Shown: positions 1-8,896, numbered from the stretch's first letter. The stretch is DNA of 64,000 nucleotides from Austwickia chelonae NBRC 105200 (GCF_000298175.1 NZ_BAGZ01000008.1:620001-684000), one strand, 5' to 3'. Program-made: numbers and translations. Notes: generated by a model not told the origin, from the sequence alone.

Positions 1-314
1 GATCTTTAGTCTGATTTATGGGCGAATTCGAATATGTGGTCGACTCGGGCACGGAAGAGTGTCAATATTGAGATGTGGCAAGAAGGAGGCGTCGGCTCCT
101 GGAAGTTCTTTCACATGAAGAACTTTGTGTTGCGGTCGCACAGTCCCTGAGCCATACGGAAGCATGAACAATCCCCTTCACTCGACCCCGTCAGCCCCGG
201 GGGCAAGGAGATAGATCCATGACACACACATCGCACAGCGGTCGCCGCACCTGGTGGTGGACCCCCGTCGCTCGTTGATGTAACCGACCGATATACGCCC
301 CAGGGAGGTCGTTC
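1..314. other. Upstream non-coding region with a small hairpin
   Basis: No convincing gene is visible in the first 314 bases; the reverse-strand frames here are shadows. Bases 1-190 are clearly richer in A/T than the rest of the window, which fits a promoter region. An inverted repeat with 8-bp perfect arms (103-110 and 118-125, 7-nt loop) could be an operator or the end of an upstream transcript. A good Shine-Dalgarno sequence (AGGGAGG, 302-308) precedes the GTG at 315. Confidence 0.4.
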
Positions 315-1979
315 GTGTCAGAACCCGCCCCCACTGGGAGGTCCCCGCGTCCGTCGCGGGGACCTTTTGCGTATGTTCTCCTGCTGGCGCTGGTCTGGTG
401 GGCTCTGGCCCTGTACGTCGGGACCCGGGGCGCGGTCCGCCTCGAAGAGCTTCCAGGCCTGCTCGTCCTGGCACTGATGGCGTTGATCAGCGCGCTCACC
501 CGGGACACGCCCACGGGAGCAGCTGCCAATTCCTTCACGACCGCGATCCTGTTGGCCTGTCTGGTGCTCTACGGTCCTATCGCGGCCGGGGTGCTCGGGG
601 TGGTCACCGCTTTCGCCGACCGGACCTACGGGTTTTCTATCGTCTCGGCCTTCAACGGCCTGATGATGGGTCTGATGTCCTTGGCCGGCGGGATCACCTA
701 TCTGACGGTCGGGGGCGTCCACGATCTGGGGCCGGGGATGGCCCCGGACCTGCTCGGCTGGCAGGTCGCTCTGCCGTTGTTCATGGCCGACCTGGTGATG
801 TGCCTGTTGAACGTGCTCGTCCTGGGGGGGATGGTCGTCATCACCGGGGGTTCCTGGCGGTCGATGCTGCTGGGCAGCGTCCGCGGACTCGTCCCGCTCT
901 ACCTGGGATACGGGGTCATCGCTTTCGTCTTCGTGCTGCTCTGGGGCGCGGCCGGGGTCGGACCGTTGAGCGCGGTGTTGATGGCGGCCCCGCTGGCGAT
1001 CGTCCGCTTCGTGTACGTCCAGTACGGCGACGAGGTGCGGGCGCACGCCCGGGTGCTGACCTTGCTCACCGCATCGGCGGACAGTCATGACGGGCGGCTC
1101 GCCGTGCACGCGCGCCGGGTGGACCGGGTCTGTCAGCTGATCGCCGCCCATCTGGCCCTGGGGGAGAACGAACGCCAGGTGTTGACCTATGCCGCCAAAT
1201 TGCACGACCTGGGGATGAAGGGGGTGCTCTGCGCGACCGACACCAGGCGGGGCGGGTCCGGTCCGTACACCAACGTACGTGCGCTGATCCCGCATCCGGT
1301 GACCGCGTCCGAGATCGTCCGGGAGGTCGACTTCCTGGCGGATGCGGCGCCGATCATCCGTGCCCACCACGAACGGATGGACGGACGCGGCTACCCGGAC
1401 GGCCTTCGAGGTGAAGAGATTCCTTTGCTGGCAAGGATCTTGGCGGTGGCTGATGCTTTCGACGCCCTGACCACCACGAAAGGCGTCCGGGAGGCGATCG
1501 GCGCTGCCGACGCCATCGCCGAGCTGAGACTGTCCGCGGGGGCCCATCTGGACCCGGAGATCGTCGAGATCCTCGCGCAGGTCATGCGTGGCCGTAGCTG
1601 GTCGCTCTACGTCGATCCGGCCGACGAGGGCGCCTGGTTGTGGGACCAGCACACCTTGCCGGCCATGTCCGATGTCATCGCCGACGAGCTGGTCGACCGT
1701 GCGCCCGGCCCGGTCGACGTCAACGAGGTCTCGCTGTCGAGTACGACCGACGGTTCTCCCCCGGCACCCTGGAGGAGTGGCACCGCACTCGGGGCGTCTC
1801 GGCCGTCCCCCGAGACACCGGATCCCGAGGTGGCGGGAGCGGACCGGGTCGATCTGCCCGGTGCGATGAGCCGCCGCCGGGGGATTGGCCGGTCGGCGAA
1901 TGCGCAGAAGCCGGGGGCCCTGAGCCGGACCGACGGCCCGTTCAGCGTCGTGCCCGGGTACGGGAAGGGGCACCGGTGA
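315..1979 (+). CDS. Membrane HD-GYP domain phosphodiesterase
   Basis: Predicted cyclic-di-GMP (or related cyclic dinucleotide) phosphodiesterase tethered to the membrane. The 554-residue protein begins at GTG 315 behind AGGGAGG. Residues about 17-230 form six to eight hydrophobic segments with no recognisable extracellular sensor. The cytoplasmic half (about 255-420) is an HD-GYP domain: His266 in HARRV, the HD pair His297-Asp298, the double His in HHERMDGRGYP (about 351-361), PDG at 361-363 and DAFDALTT (about 380-387). All hallmark HD-GYP residues appear present, so activity is likely. The C-terminal about 130 residues are low-complexity and rich in Pro, Ser and Gly. Its stop overlaps the start of the next HD protein by four bases (GTGA), so the two are translationally coupled. 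No GGDEF or EAL gene is in the window, so the ligand is inferred from the family only. Confidence 0.85.
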   Translation: MSEPAPTGRSPRPSRGPFAYVLLLALVWWALALYVGTRGAVRLEELPGLLVLALMALISALTRDTPTGAAANSFTTAILLACLVLYGPIAAGVLGVVTAFADRTYGFSIVSAFNGLMMGLMSLAGGITYLTVGGVHDLGPGMAPDLLGWQVALPLFMADLVMCLLNVLVLGGMVVITGGSWRSMLLGSVRGLVPLYLGYGVIAFVFVLLWGAAGVGPLSAVLMAAPLAIVRFVYVQYGDEVRAHARVLTLLTASADSHDGRLAVHARRVDRVCQLIAAHLALGENERQVLTYAAKLHDLGMKGVLCATDTRRGGSGPYTNVRALIPHPVTASEIVREVDFLADAAPIIRAHHERMDGRGYPDGLRGEEIPLLARILAVADAFDALTTTKGVREAIGAADAIAELRLSAGAHLDPEIVEILAQVMRGRSWSLYVDPADEGAWLWDQHTLPAMSDVIADELVDRAPGPVDVNEVSLSSTTDGSPPAPWRSGTALGASRPSPETPDPEVAGADRVDLPGAMSRRRGIGRSANAQKPGALSRTDGPFSVVPGYGKGHR

Positions 1980-3292
1980 GCGCCCGGCGGACCCGGTTGA
2001 TCGTGGCCTTCTTCGTGGCCGCGGTGGTGGGACTGTGCGTCCTGATGCCGGGAAATGTCTTCCGGGGGGTCGAGTCGGGAGGCGCGCCGGTTCTGTTGAC
2101 CTTCCTGGTGGTCATCATGATCGCCGAGCAGTTCCGTCTGGAGATCCCGGGCCGTCTGCCGACCTCGGCGATGTCGGCGGCCGCCGGGATGGCCTTGGCG
2201 GTGACCACGAGGCTGCCCGACGAACTCTTCCTGTGTTCGAGTGCCGAGGTGCTGATCACGGTAGCTACCGGGCAGCTGTTCGGCCTGCTCGTCAGGGTGT
2301 GGCGTGGGCGTGCGTCCTTGGGGGACAGCGCGGTGGCCTTCGACGGCGCGACGCGTCTGTTCTCCGTCGCCTTGGCGGCGACTCTCGCCCGGGAGATGCC
2401 GCTCTTCGGTGGGCGCACCCTGGAGATCGCCAGTTATACCTGGCCTGGTTGGTTGCTTGCCGCGGTTCTGGTGGCGATCGGTGCGCTCACCGGCGTCTTC
2501 GAGGCTCCGCTGCGTTCGGCCGGTCGTTCGATCGACGGTGCGGGCGTGAGCTGGCGCAGGTTCGTCTCGGCGGAGATGCGTTCGGCGGTGCCCATGGGGG
2601 CTGCGCTGACGGCGACCGGGGCGCTGGTCGCCCTGACCGTGTCGGTCTGTGGACTCGTCGGGATACCGCTGGTGCTGGCGGTGCTCGCCCTGACCGATTT
2701 CGGGGTCAGCCGGTATGTGCAGGTCCAGGAAACCTATGCCCAGTCGATTCGGGCGTTGTCCCGGATGCCGGAGGAGCTGGGTTTCGTGGCGGCTGGGCAC
2801 GGCATCCGGGTCAGTGAGTTGTCGCGGGCCATCGGGCGCCGGATGCGTCTGCCCGAGCACGATGTCGACCTGCTGGGTGAAGCCGCTTTGGTGCATGATG
2901 TCGGACAGCTGGGTTTGCGGCGTCCGTTGCCGCGTGGCGCCACCGTGCAGGCGGCGACGAACGACCAGCAACGTATCGCCGACGGCGGTGCGGAGGTGCT
3001 GCGGGTGGGCGGTCCGCCGATGCCCTTGGCGGAGCTCGTCCGGCATCAGGCGGTGCCTTACCACCGGGTCATGTCGGGTCAGCACGATGCTCCTCTGGAG
3101 GCGCGGATCATCAAGGTCGCGAATGCTTTCGACGATTACGGGGGGCGGCTCGACCCGTCTCGTTCCGAGGAGTGCCGGGTGGGACTGGAACGGATCTACC
3201 TGGGGTTGGGGTACGAGTACGATCCCCGGGTGGTGGACGCCCTGACCGGGGTGCTCCGGGAGTTCCATCCGGCGACCGACGTGCAGATCTGA
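1976..3292 (+). CDS. Membrane protein with degenerate HD domain
   Basis: A 438-residue paralogue-like partner of the preceding HD-GYP protein, started at GTG 1976 (4-base overlap with the upstream stop, purine-rich GGGAAGGGG just upstream). An N-terminal block of hydrophobic segments (first about 9-26) is followed by a cytoplasmic HD-like region. The HD pair is kept (VHDVGQLG, His307-Asp308), but where HD-GYP proteins carry HHExxDGxGYP this one has RHQAVPYHRV (His357 without a second adjacent His, no GYP). The metal site and substrate lid are therefore altered. It may be a catalytically weak or inactive subunit, a sensor, or a regulator of its neighbour. The membrane layout and gene order suggest the two proteins assemble together; that is inference. 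Confidence 0.75.
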   Translation: MSARRTRLIVAFFVAAVVGLCVLMPGNVFRGVESGGAPVLLTFLVVIMIAEQFRLEIPGRLPTSAMSAAAGMALAVTTRLPDELFLCSSAEVLITVATGQLFGLLVRVWRGRASLGDSAVAFDGATRLFSVALAATLAREMPLFGGRTLEIASYTWPGWLLAAVLVAIGALTGVFEAPLRSAGRSIDGAGVSWRRFVSAEMRSAVPMGAALTATGALVALTVSVCGLVGIPLVLAVLALTDFGVSRYVQVQETYAQSIRALSRMPEELGFVAAGHGIRVSELSRAIGRRMRLPEHDVDLLGEAALVHDVGQLGLRRPLPRGATVQAATNDQQRIADGGAEVLRVGGPPMPLAELVRHQAVPYHRVMSGQHDAPLEARIIKVANAFDDYGGRLDPSRSEECRVGLERIYLGLGYEYDPRVVDALTGVLREFHPATDVQI

Positions 3293-3375
3293 GCCGTTCG
3301 GCGATTCGTCCTCCCGATGGGGACGGGGCCGGTGCTGCGGCGGGAGCTGCGTCCGGGGAGGGGCCGGGGAACCTC

Positions 3376-3381
3376 TAAGAT
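3376..3381 (+). promoter_or_regulatory. Candidate -10 box for the nucleotide-sugar dehydrogenase
   Basis: TAAGAT lies 91 bases before the chosen GTG at 3473 in a short gap between genes. No clear -35 box is visible, so this is tentative. Confidence 0.3.
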
Positions 3382-3472
3382 CGCCGAGGAAGCTGGCGCC
3401 GGTAGGTGCTGCTTGCCGCGGAGACGGGGTGCGATCGCCGCGCCCCTCGATCGGAAGAACGAGGAAAGTACT

Positions 3473-4762
3473 GTGAAGATCACCGTCGTCGGCTTGGGCA
3501 AGATCGGTCTTCCCCTGGCCGCACAGTTTGCCTCGAAGGGGCATGACGTGATCGGCGCCGATGTCAACGCCGACTTGGTCCGGACGGTCAACGAGGGACG
3601 GGAACCCTTCCCGGGCGAAGCCCACCTCGGCGAGTACCTGGCCGAGCTGGTGCCCTCGGGTCGTCTACGCGCATCCACCGACACGGCTGATGCGGTCGCG
3701 CAGAGCGATGCGGTCGTCGTGGTGGTCCCGCTCTTCGTCGACGCCGACGGCGTCCCCGACTTCCGGGCGATGGAATCGGCGACGCAGGACATCGGTCGTG
3801 GGTTGAAGCCGGGAACCTTGGTCGCCTACGAGACGACACTGCCGGTCGGCACGACACGGGACCGTTGGAAGCCGCTGCTCGAGGCACGGTCCGGGTTGAC
3901 CGAAGGCGTGGACTTCCATCTGGTCTTCTCCCCGGAACGGGTTCTCACCGGCCGGGTGTTCGCGGACCTGCGCAAGTACCCCAAGCTCGTCGGTGGGCTC
4001 TCCGAGGAGGGCGAGGCCAGGGCGACGGCCTTCTACGAAGAGGTGCTCGACTTCGACGAGCGTCCCGACCTGGAGCGGGGCAACGGCGTCTGGGGTCTGG
4101 GCACGGCCGAGGCCGCGGAGATGGCCAAGCTCGCCGAGACGACCTATCGCGATGTCAACATCGGTTTGGCGAACCAGTTCGGACGTTTCGCGGCCAGCCG
4201 TGGTATTGACATCTACCAGGTGATCGAGGCCTCTAATTCCCAGCCGTACAGCCACATCCACCGTCCTGGTATCGCGGTGGGCGGGCACTGCATCCCGATC
4301 TACCCGCGGCTCTACCTGCACACCGACCCTTCGGCGACGGTGGTGCGTGCTGCCCGTGAGGCCAATGTGCAGATGCCGGACTACACCGTCGGGTTGGCCG
4401 CTGCGGCCTATGGCGACCTGTCCGGTGCACGGGTCCTGGTCCTGGGAGCGTCCTACCGGGGCGGGGTCAAGGAGACGGCCTTCTCCGGGGTTTTCCCGAC
4501 CGTCGAGGCCTTGCGCTCCCGTGGCGCCCAGGTGTTGGTGCACGACCCGATGTTCTCCGCCGAGGAGCTCACCGCATTGGGATTCACCCCGTGGGTGGAG
4601 GGCGAGCAGGTCGACGTGGCCGTCCTGCAGGCCGACCACGCTCTCTACCGCGGGTTCGGTGCCGAAGACCTTCCCGGGGTGCGGGTGGTGGTCGACGGGC
4701 GACGTGCGTTGGATCCGTCCCGTTTCGCGGGGGTCACCTTCCTCGTCGTCGGCAAGGGCTGA
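3473..4762 (+). CDS. UDP-sugar 6-dehydrogenase (WbpA/WecC type)
   Basis: NAD-dependent oxidation of C6 of a UDP-hexose (UDP-GlcNAc or UDP-ManNAc type) to the uronic acid, a step in surface polysaccharide precursor synthesis in the cytoplasm. The 429-residue protein starts at GTG 3473 behind GAGGAAAG; a longer in-frame extension to 3317 lacks family similarity. The N-terminal Rossmann motif is GLGKIGLPLA (about 8-17). The catalytic cysteine is Cys273 in GGHCIP, with the central dimerisation helix before it and the C-terminal UDP-binding domain after it. Length fits the UDP-glucose/GDP-mannose dehydrogenase family. A strong terminator follows at 4810. The next two genes encode an aminotransferase and a Gfo/Idh oxidoreductase, which favours a UDP-N-acetylamino-uronic acid pathway like Pseudomonas WbpA-WbpB-WbpE. 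The exact substrate cannot be read from sequence. Confidence 0.88.
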   Translation: MKITVVGLGKIGLPLAAQFASKGHDVIGADVNADLVRTVNEGREPFPGEAHLGEYLAELVPSGRLRASTDTADAVAQSDAVVVVVPLFVDADGVPDFRAMESATQDIGRGLKPGTLVAYETTLPVGTTRDRWKPLLEARSGLTEGVDFHLVFSPERVLTGRVFADLRKYPKLVGGLSEEGEARATAFYEEVLDFDERPDLERGNGVWGLGTAEAAEMAKLAETTYRDVNIGLANQFGRFAASRGIDIYQVIEASNSQPYSHIHRPGIAVGGHCIPIYPRLYLHTDPSATVVRAAREANVQMPDYTVGLAAAAYGDLSGARVLVLGASYRGGVKETAFSGVFPTVEALRSRGAQVLVHDPMFSAEELTALGFTPWVEGEQVDVAVLQADHALYRGFGAEDLPGVRVVVDGRRALDPSRFAGVTFLVVGKG

Positions 4763-4809
4763 CCGTCCCTCTCTTCCTGGCGGAGAAAGCCCGGTAGGCG
4801 AATTCCTCG

Positions 4810-4854
4810 AAGGGGTGGGAACATCCGTTTGTTCTGCGGATGTTCCCACCCCTT
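4810..4854 (+). terminator. Strong rho-independent-type hairpin
   Basis: Perfect 18-bp inverted repeat (4810-4827 and 4837-4854) around a 9-nt loop, 47 bases after the dehydrogenase stop. It has no long T-tract, as is usual in high-GC actinobacteria. It probably ends the dehydrogenase transcript and separates it from the aminotransferase unit. Confidence 0.85.
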
Positions 4855-4973
4855 TGACACGTCCGGGTGCAGGTAGCGGGAGGGCTCAGACCGGGCTGGC
4901 GCAGGAAAGTCCGGTCGTCGGGCCTCCGGGTGCGATGGCCATGGGCGGTTCCGCTATGCCGGTCCTGTTTCGA

Positions 4974-4979
4974 TAGAGT
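4974..4979 (+). promoter_or_regulatory. Candidate -10 box for the aminotransferase operon
   Basis: TAGAGT stands about 140 bases before the ATG at 5118, downstream of the terminator. It would give a 5' leader of about 130 nt. The leader contains two copies of CGGAACGCCG (about 4984 and 5018); no riboswitch class is recognised there. Confidence 0.35.
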
Positions 4980-5117
4980 CGGTACGGAACGCCGCGCGCA
5001 GATGCGCGACACCGTCCGGAACGCCGGTCTCGGCGGCTCCGGGCTTGAGCCTTCGGTGGCGGTTCAGCCCCTCTGCCGAGCTCGACGCGTCGATCGCCGA
5101 AAGGGGCACCTGCCGAC

Positions 5118-6206
5118 ATGAATGACTTCATCCCACCCGCGAAGCCGCTGATAGGTGAGGAAGAGATCGAAGCCGTGACCCGCGTCATGCGTAGCGGCAT
5201 GCTGGCGCAGGGTCCGGAGGTCAAAGCTTTCGAGGAGGAGTTCTCGGCGCACTTCAGCCTCGGCCGGCCGTGTGTGGCCGTGAACTCCGGCACCTCCGGT
5301 CTCCACCTGGGCCTGCTCGCCGCGGGTGTGGGTCCGGGCACCGAGGTCATCGTGCCTTCGTTCACCTTCGCCGCCACCGCGAACTCGGTCGCGTTGACCG
5401 GCGCGACCCCGGTGTTCGTCGACATCGAGCGGGACACCTTCTGCCTGGACCCGCAAGCCGTCGCCGCCGCCGTCACCGACAAGACCGTCGGGGTCCTCCC
5501 CGTCCACCTGTACGGGCACCCGGCCAATATGCCGGAGCTGGCGAAGGTCTGCGCTGACAAGGGCATCAAGCTCTTCGAAGACGCCGCCCAGGCCCACGGA
5601 GCGAGTCTGAACGGCACCCCGGTGGGTGCTTTCGGCACGTTCGCGATGTTCTCCCTCTACCCGACGAAGAACATGACCTCCGGTGAGGGCGGCATGGTCT
5701 CCTGCGCGGACGACGAGGTGGCACGCCTGGTCAAGCTGTACCGCAACCAGGGCATGGAGATGCAGTACCACAACGAGGTCGTCGGCCTGAACAACCGGAT
5801 GACCGACATCCACGCCGCCATCGGTCGCGTGCAGCTGACCAAGGTCGACGCCTGGACGGCCAAGCGCCAGGAGAATGCCGCTTTCCTGTCGGCCAACCTC
5901 GAGGGTGTCACTCCGCCGCCGGTCGCCGAGGGCGCCGTGCACGTGTACCACCAGTACACCGTGCGGGTCCCGCAGGACCGTGACGGGTTGTCCAAGGCCC
6001 TGCGTGAGGAGTTCAACATCGGATCGGGGATGTTCTACCCGGTGCCCAACCACCGGTTGAAGCCCTTCCAGGTCGAGGTCGATCTGCCTGAGACCGAGCT
6101 GGCCGCGCGGGAATGTCTGTCGTTGCCGGTGCACCCGAGCCTGTCCCAGGGTGACCTCGAGCGCATCGTCTCCGCCGTCAACACTCTCGCGAAGGCAGGT
6201 GCGTGA
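5118..6206 (+). CDS. DegT/DnrJ/EryC1/StrS family sugar aminotransferase
   Basis: PLP-dependent transfer of an amino group to a keto-sugar nucleotide, giving an amino sugar for a surface glycan. The 362-residue protein has the family layout: substrate-loop start, AVNSGTSGLHLGL phosphate-binding stretch (about residues 55-67), the Asp in FEDAAQAHGA, and the Schiff-base lysine Lys184 in YPTKNMTSGEGG. ATG 5118 follows a GAAAGGGG sequence. The stop codon overlaps the start of the Gfo/Idh gene by one base (TGATG), so the pair is coupled. With the dehydrogenase upstream, the closest known pathway is Wbp-type UDP-2,3-diamino-uronic acid synthesis, in which WbpE aminates the 3-keto sugar made by WbpB. 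The assignment to that pathway is inference; the family is clear. Confidence 0.9.
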   Translation: MNDFIPPAKPLIGEEEIEAVTRVMRSGMLAQGPEVKAFEEEFSAHFSLGRPCVAVNSGTSGLHLGLLAAGVGPGTEVIVPSFTFAATANSVALTGATPVFVDIERDTFCLDPQAVAAAVTDKTVGVLPVHLYGHPANMPELAKVCADKGIKLFEDAAQAHGASLNGTPVGAFGTFAMFSLYPTKNMTSGEGGMVSCADDEVARLVKLYRNQGMEMQYHNEVVGLNNRMTDIHAAIGRVQLTKVDAWTAKRQENAAFLSANLEGVTPPPVAEGAVHVYHQYTVRVPQDRDGLSKALREEFNIGSGMFYPVPNHRLKPFQVEVDLPETELAARECLSLPVHPSLSQGDLERIVSAVNTLAKAGA

Positions 6207-7192
6207 TGGCGAACCTGCGCGCAGGTCTGATCGGTCTGGGCATGATGGGCCGCCACCACGGCCGGGTGCTCGCCGGACTTGAGGGTGTCGACCTGGTGGC
6301 GGTCGCGGATGCCAACGGCGACCCGCACGGTGTGGCCAAGGGCCGTCCCGTGTTCTCCACCGTCGAGGAACTCATCGAACAGGGCATCGACTACTGCATG
6401 GTGGCCGTGCCTACCGCGCTGCACGAGGAGATCGGCACGAAGCTGGCCGCTGCCGGTGTGCATGCCATGGTCGAGAAGCCCCTCGCTCAGGACACCCCCT
6501 CCGCGGAGCGGCTGAGCGCGGCCTTCGAGAAGGCCGGGCTGGTGGGTGCGGTCGGTCACATCGAGCGGTTCAACCCGGCTCTGCAGCAGGCACGCAAGCG
6601 GCTGGCCGACGGTGAGCTCGGTCAGGTGTACCAGGTGGTCACCCGCAGGCAGAGTCCCTTCCCGGCCCGGATCGCGGATGTGGGTGTGGTCATGGACCTG
6701 GCCACGCACGACATCGATCTGACCGCCTGGGTCACCCAGCAGCCCTTCTCCCAGGTGGCTGCGCACACTGCGTACAAGAGCGGACGCAAGTACGAGGACC
6801 TGGTCGCGGTGACCGGACGGCTGGCGGACGGCACCGTGACCAGCCACCTGGTCAACTGGCTGACGCCGTTCAAGGAGCGTGTCACGGTCATCACCGGTGA
6901 GCGTGGCGCCTTCGTGGTCGACACCCTCACCGCAGACCTGACCTTCCACGCGAACGGGTCGGTCGAGACGCCGTGGGAGGGGGTCGCCCAGTTCCGGGGC
7001 GTCACCGAGGGCGACAGCATCCGTTACGGCTTCGCGAAGAAGGAGCCCTTGTTGCTGGAGCACGAAGCCTTCCGCGATGCGGTCCTGGGCAAGGAGTCGG
7101 ACATCGTGACCATGGCACAGGGTCTGGCCACGGTGAAGGTCGCTCAGGCCGTACTCCAGTCGGCGAGCACCGCCAAGACCGTGGAGCTGTGA
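6206..7192 (+). CDS. Gfo/Idh/MocA family sugar-nucleotide oxidoreductase
   Basis: NAD(P)-dependent oxidoreductase, 328 residues, likely the partner that makes the 3-keto sugar used by the upstream aminotransferase (WbpB-like role, inferred). The Rossmann motif is GLGMMGRHHG near residues 9-18. The conserved EKP of the family appears in MVEKPLAQ at about residues 88-95, and the VGHIERFNPA segment contributes to the active site. The chosen start is ATG 6206, overlapping the upstream stop as TGATG with GAAGGCAGG before it; a GTG at 6203 would add one residue. No acetyltransferase (WbpD) or epimerase gene follows, so the pathway is incomplete locally. A bidirectional hairpin at 7243 ends the unit. 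Confidence 0.87.
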   Translation: MANLRAGLIGLGMMGRHHGRVLAGLEGVDLVAVADANGDPHGVAKGRPVFSTVEELIEQGIDYCMVAVPTALHEEIGTKLAAAGVHAMVEKPLAQDTPSAERLSAAFEKAGLVGAVGHIERFNPALQQARKRLADGELGQVYQVVTRRQSPFPARIADVGVVMDLATHDIDLTAWVTQQPFSQVAAHTAYKSGRKYEDLVAVTGRLADGTVTSHLVNWLTPFKERVTVITGERGAFVVDTLTADLTFHANGSVETPWEGVAQFRGVTEGDSIRYGFAKKEPLLLEHEAFRDAVLGKESDIVTMAQGLATVKVAQAVLQSASTAKTVEL

Positions 7193-7242
7193 GGACGTAG
7201 CGATCCGGTCGGCCTCCGTCGTACGGTGGCACGCCGGTTGTA

Positions 7243-7283
7243 CAGGATGGGCCCGTCCCTTGATCGGGGGCGGGCCCATCCTG
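7243..7283. terminator. Bidirectional hairpin between convergent genes
   Basis: Stem of 17 bp with one G-T pair (7243-7259 and 7267-7283) and a 7-nt loop. It lies between the end of the Gfo/Idh gene and the end of the reverse-strand FG-GAP gene, and probably serves both. Confidence 0.8.
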
Positions 7284-7299
7284 CGTGTCCGGCCTGTGG

Positions 7300-8814
7300 T
7301 CAACCGATCAGGCGGAAGGCGCCGAAACCGCTCCCGGTCAGCGTGGTCGTTCCCCACCGTCCGCCGCCGAGCACCGGGTAACCGAGGATATTGCCGGCAT
7401 AGTCCAGGCCCAGGATGTCTGGCCGGCCGTCCCGGTTCAGATCGCCGGGGCTGGTGACCTGCCGGAAGCCCCAACCGTTGCCGATCTTCTGCCCGCCGCC
7501 CCACAAGGCGCCGGTGGCCAGGGTCGTGTAGACCCGCATGTCACCGTTGGTGAGGATCCCGGTGAGGTCGAACCGGCCGTCGCCGTCGAAGTCCCCCATG
7601 GAGAAGAGCGAGGTGAAATTGTTGAATCCGACACCGACGACGGTGCCTCCGGTGAGGGCGCCCCCGATGGAGGCCAACCAGTAGCGGCGCATGTTGCCGG
7701 CGACGTCCCGGGCGAGGAAGTCGGGGAGGCCGTCGCCGTTGATATCTCCCATCGGAGTGATGCTGTTGATCCCGCCCCAGCCGTTGCCGACCCGTTGGCT
7801 GCCGTTGAAGCCCCCTTGCCCGTTGCCGTAATAGACGATCAGGTCACCGTTGGTGAACCGGGCGAGGATGTCGGCGTGTCCGTCCCCGTTGAGGTCGCCG
7901 GCCGAGCCGAGATAGTTGGACAATTCCCATCCGCTTCCCGCAGTCAGGGGGGATCCCAGGTGGAGATCACCGGTTCCCGGCCAGATCTGGAGGACCCCTG
8001 AGCTATTGACGGTGAGCAGGTCGGCGACGCCGTCACCGGTGTAGTCGCCGCGGACCGCCGACGCGTTACTGCAGGAGTAGACCTCGATGTCGTCGATGTC
8101 GATGGTCGAGTCCGTCGCGGTGACCTTGGGGTAGTTCCCGAACCGGATATCCATGTTTCCGGCGTCGCTGGGGGCGATCGCATCGGTCACGTCCAGGGTG
8201 ATGGTGCCCCATTCGGTGGCGGGAGCAGCCCAGCCGGAGGCGCCGTTCACGGCGACCATGGCGGTTTCCCGGAGGTAGTCGCCCTTGACCCCGAACCGGA
8301 CGACGGTGCGGCCGCCGGCAGTTTTCAGGATGGGCAGAGTCATCTGCCAGTAGGGCCGAGCCGTGGGCTGCGTGCTGGGATCGGCCGCCTTGATCACCGA
8401 GCGCGCGGAGAAGGATCCGGTACGGGCGGCGCCGGACACGACGGACCAGCCGTCGGAGTCCGAGGGGGAGGGCAGAGCGTTGTTCTCGAAGCCGTGGCTG
8501 AAGATGGTGGACTGCCGTTTGCTGCCGGTCGGGCACTCCTGCCCGGTGGGTACCTGCTGGAACCCTTGGCCGGCAGCGGCCTCACGTCCAGGCGTGCTCT
8601 GTGTGGCCAGACGGCGTCCTTCGTGGAGGGTCCGCGCTCTCTCCGGGACGAATCGGGGTGTCTCCTCGTCTCGAACGGTGACCTGTGGTGTGCTCGGGGT
8701 GGACGACGGAGCTGCTTGGGCTGCGCCGACCGAGCTGCCGATCAGGCAGGCGCTCAGCGCCATGGTGAGGGCGCTGACAGTATGTCGACGAGGCGGACGG
8801 GAGCCGGAGCTCAT
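7300..8814 (-). CDS. Secreted FG-GAP/VCBS repeat protein with jelly-roll-like N-terminal domain
   Basis: A 504-residue exported protein. The signal peptide is clear: Arg-rich start, hydrophobic core about 15-32 and an AQAAP cleavage region near residue 35. Residues about 95-255 contain a FENN...DGWSV start and a DIDDIEVYSC end, resembling the concanavalin-like or carbohydrate-binding modules of secreted peptidases; its ligand is unknown. Residues about 260-504 hold five FG-GAP-type repeats with Ca-binding cores such as GDLNGDGHAD and GDFDGDGRFD, predicted to form a beta-propeller. ATG 8814 has an AAGGAG sequence upstream. It faces the SpoIID-FG-GAP gene at 9090 across a shared 275-bp region, and their repeats are alike, suggesting duplication and related wall or adhesion roles. 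No catalytic motif is visible. Confidence 0.82.
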   Translation of the reverse strand: MSSGSRPPRRHTVSALTMALSACLIGSSVGAAQAAPSSTPSTPQVTVRDEETPRFVPERARTLHEGRRLATQSTPGREAAAGQGFQQVPTGQECPTGSKRQSTIFSHGFENNALPSPSDSDGWSVVSGAARTGSFSARSVIKAADPSTQPTARPYWQMTLPILKTAGGRTVVRFGVKGDYLRETAMVAVNGASGWAAPATEWGTITLDVTDAIAPSDAGNMDIRFGNYPKVTATDSTIDIDDIEVYSCSNASAVRGDYTGDGVADLLTVNSSGVLQIWPGTGDLHLGSPLTAGSGWELSNYLGSAGDLNGDGHADILARFTNGDLIVYYGNGQGGFNGSQRVGNGWGGINSITPMGDINGDGLPDFLARDVAGNMRRYWLASIGGALTGGTVVGVGFNNFTSLFSMGDFDGDGRFDLTGILTNGDMRVYTTLATGALWGGGQKIGNGWGFRQVTSPGDLNRDGRPDILGLDYAGNILGYPVLGGGRWGTTTLTGSGFGAFRLIG

Positions 8815-8849
8815 GACTTTTCTCCTTCGACGGCATGGGTTTCGACAAA

Positions 8850-8896
8850 GGTCATGAAGAAATGTTTTTCATCATGACCGAACTTTCATGAAGAAG
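8850..8896. promoter_or_regulatory. Inverted and direct repeats in the divergent FG-GAP promoter region
   Basis: An inverted repeat with 13-nt arms and one mismatch (8850-8862 and 8867-8879) encloses a 4-nt loop. Part of it, TCATGAAGAA, recurs directly at 8887-8896. The block sits 36 bases upstream of the reverse gene and about 195 bases upstream of the forward gene. It could be an operator shared by both. The binding protein is not identifiable. Confidence 0.45.

Noticed and set aside
1607-3625. Long reverse-strand open frame of 672 codons over the HD and dehydrogenase genes
   Set aside because: It is antisense to clear genes, Arg/Pro/His rich and without family motifs, as expected for a high-GC shadow frame.
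4890-4930. A GGAAAGTCCGG stretch resembling the start of RNase P RNA
   Set aside because: No second conserved region and no RNase P folding within 400 bases.
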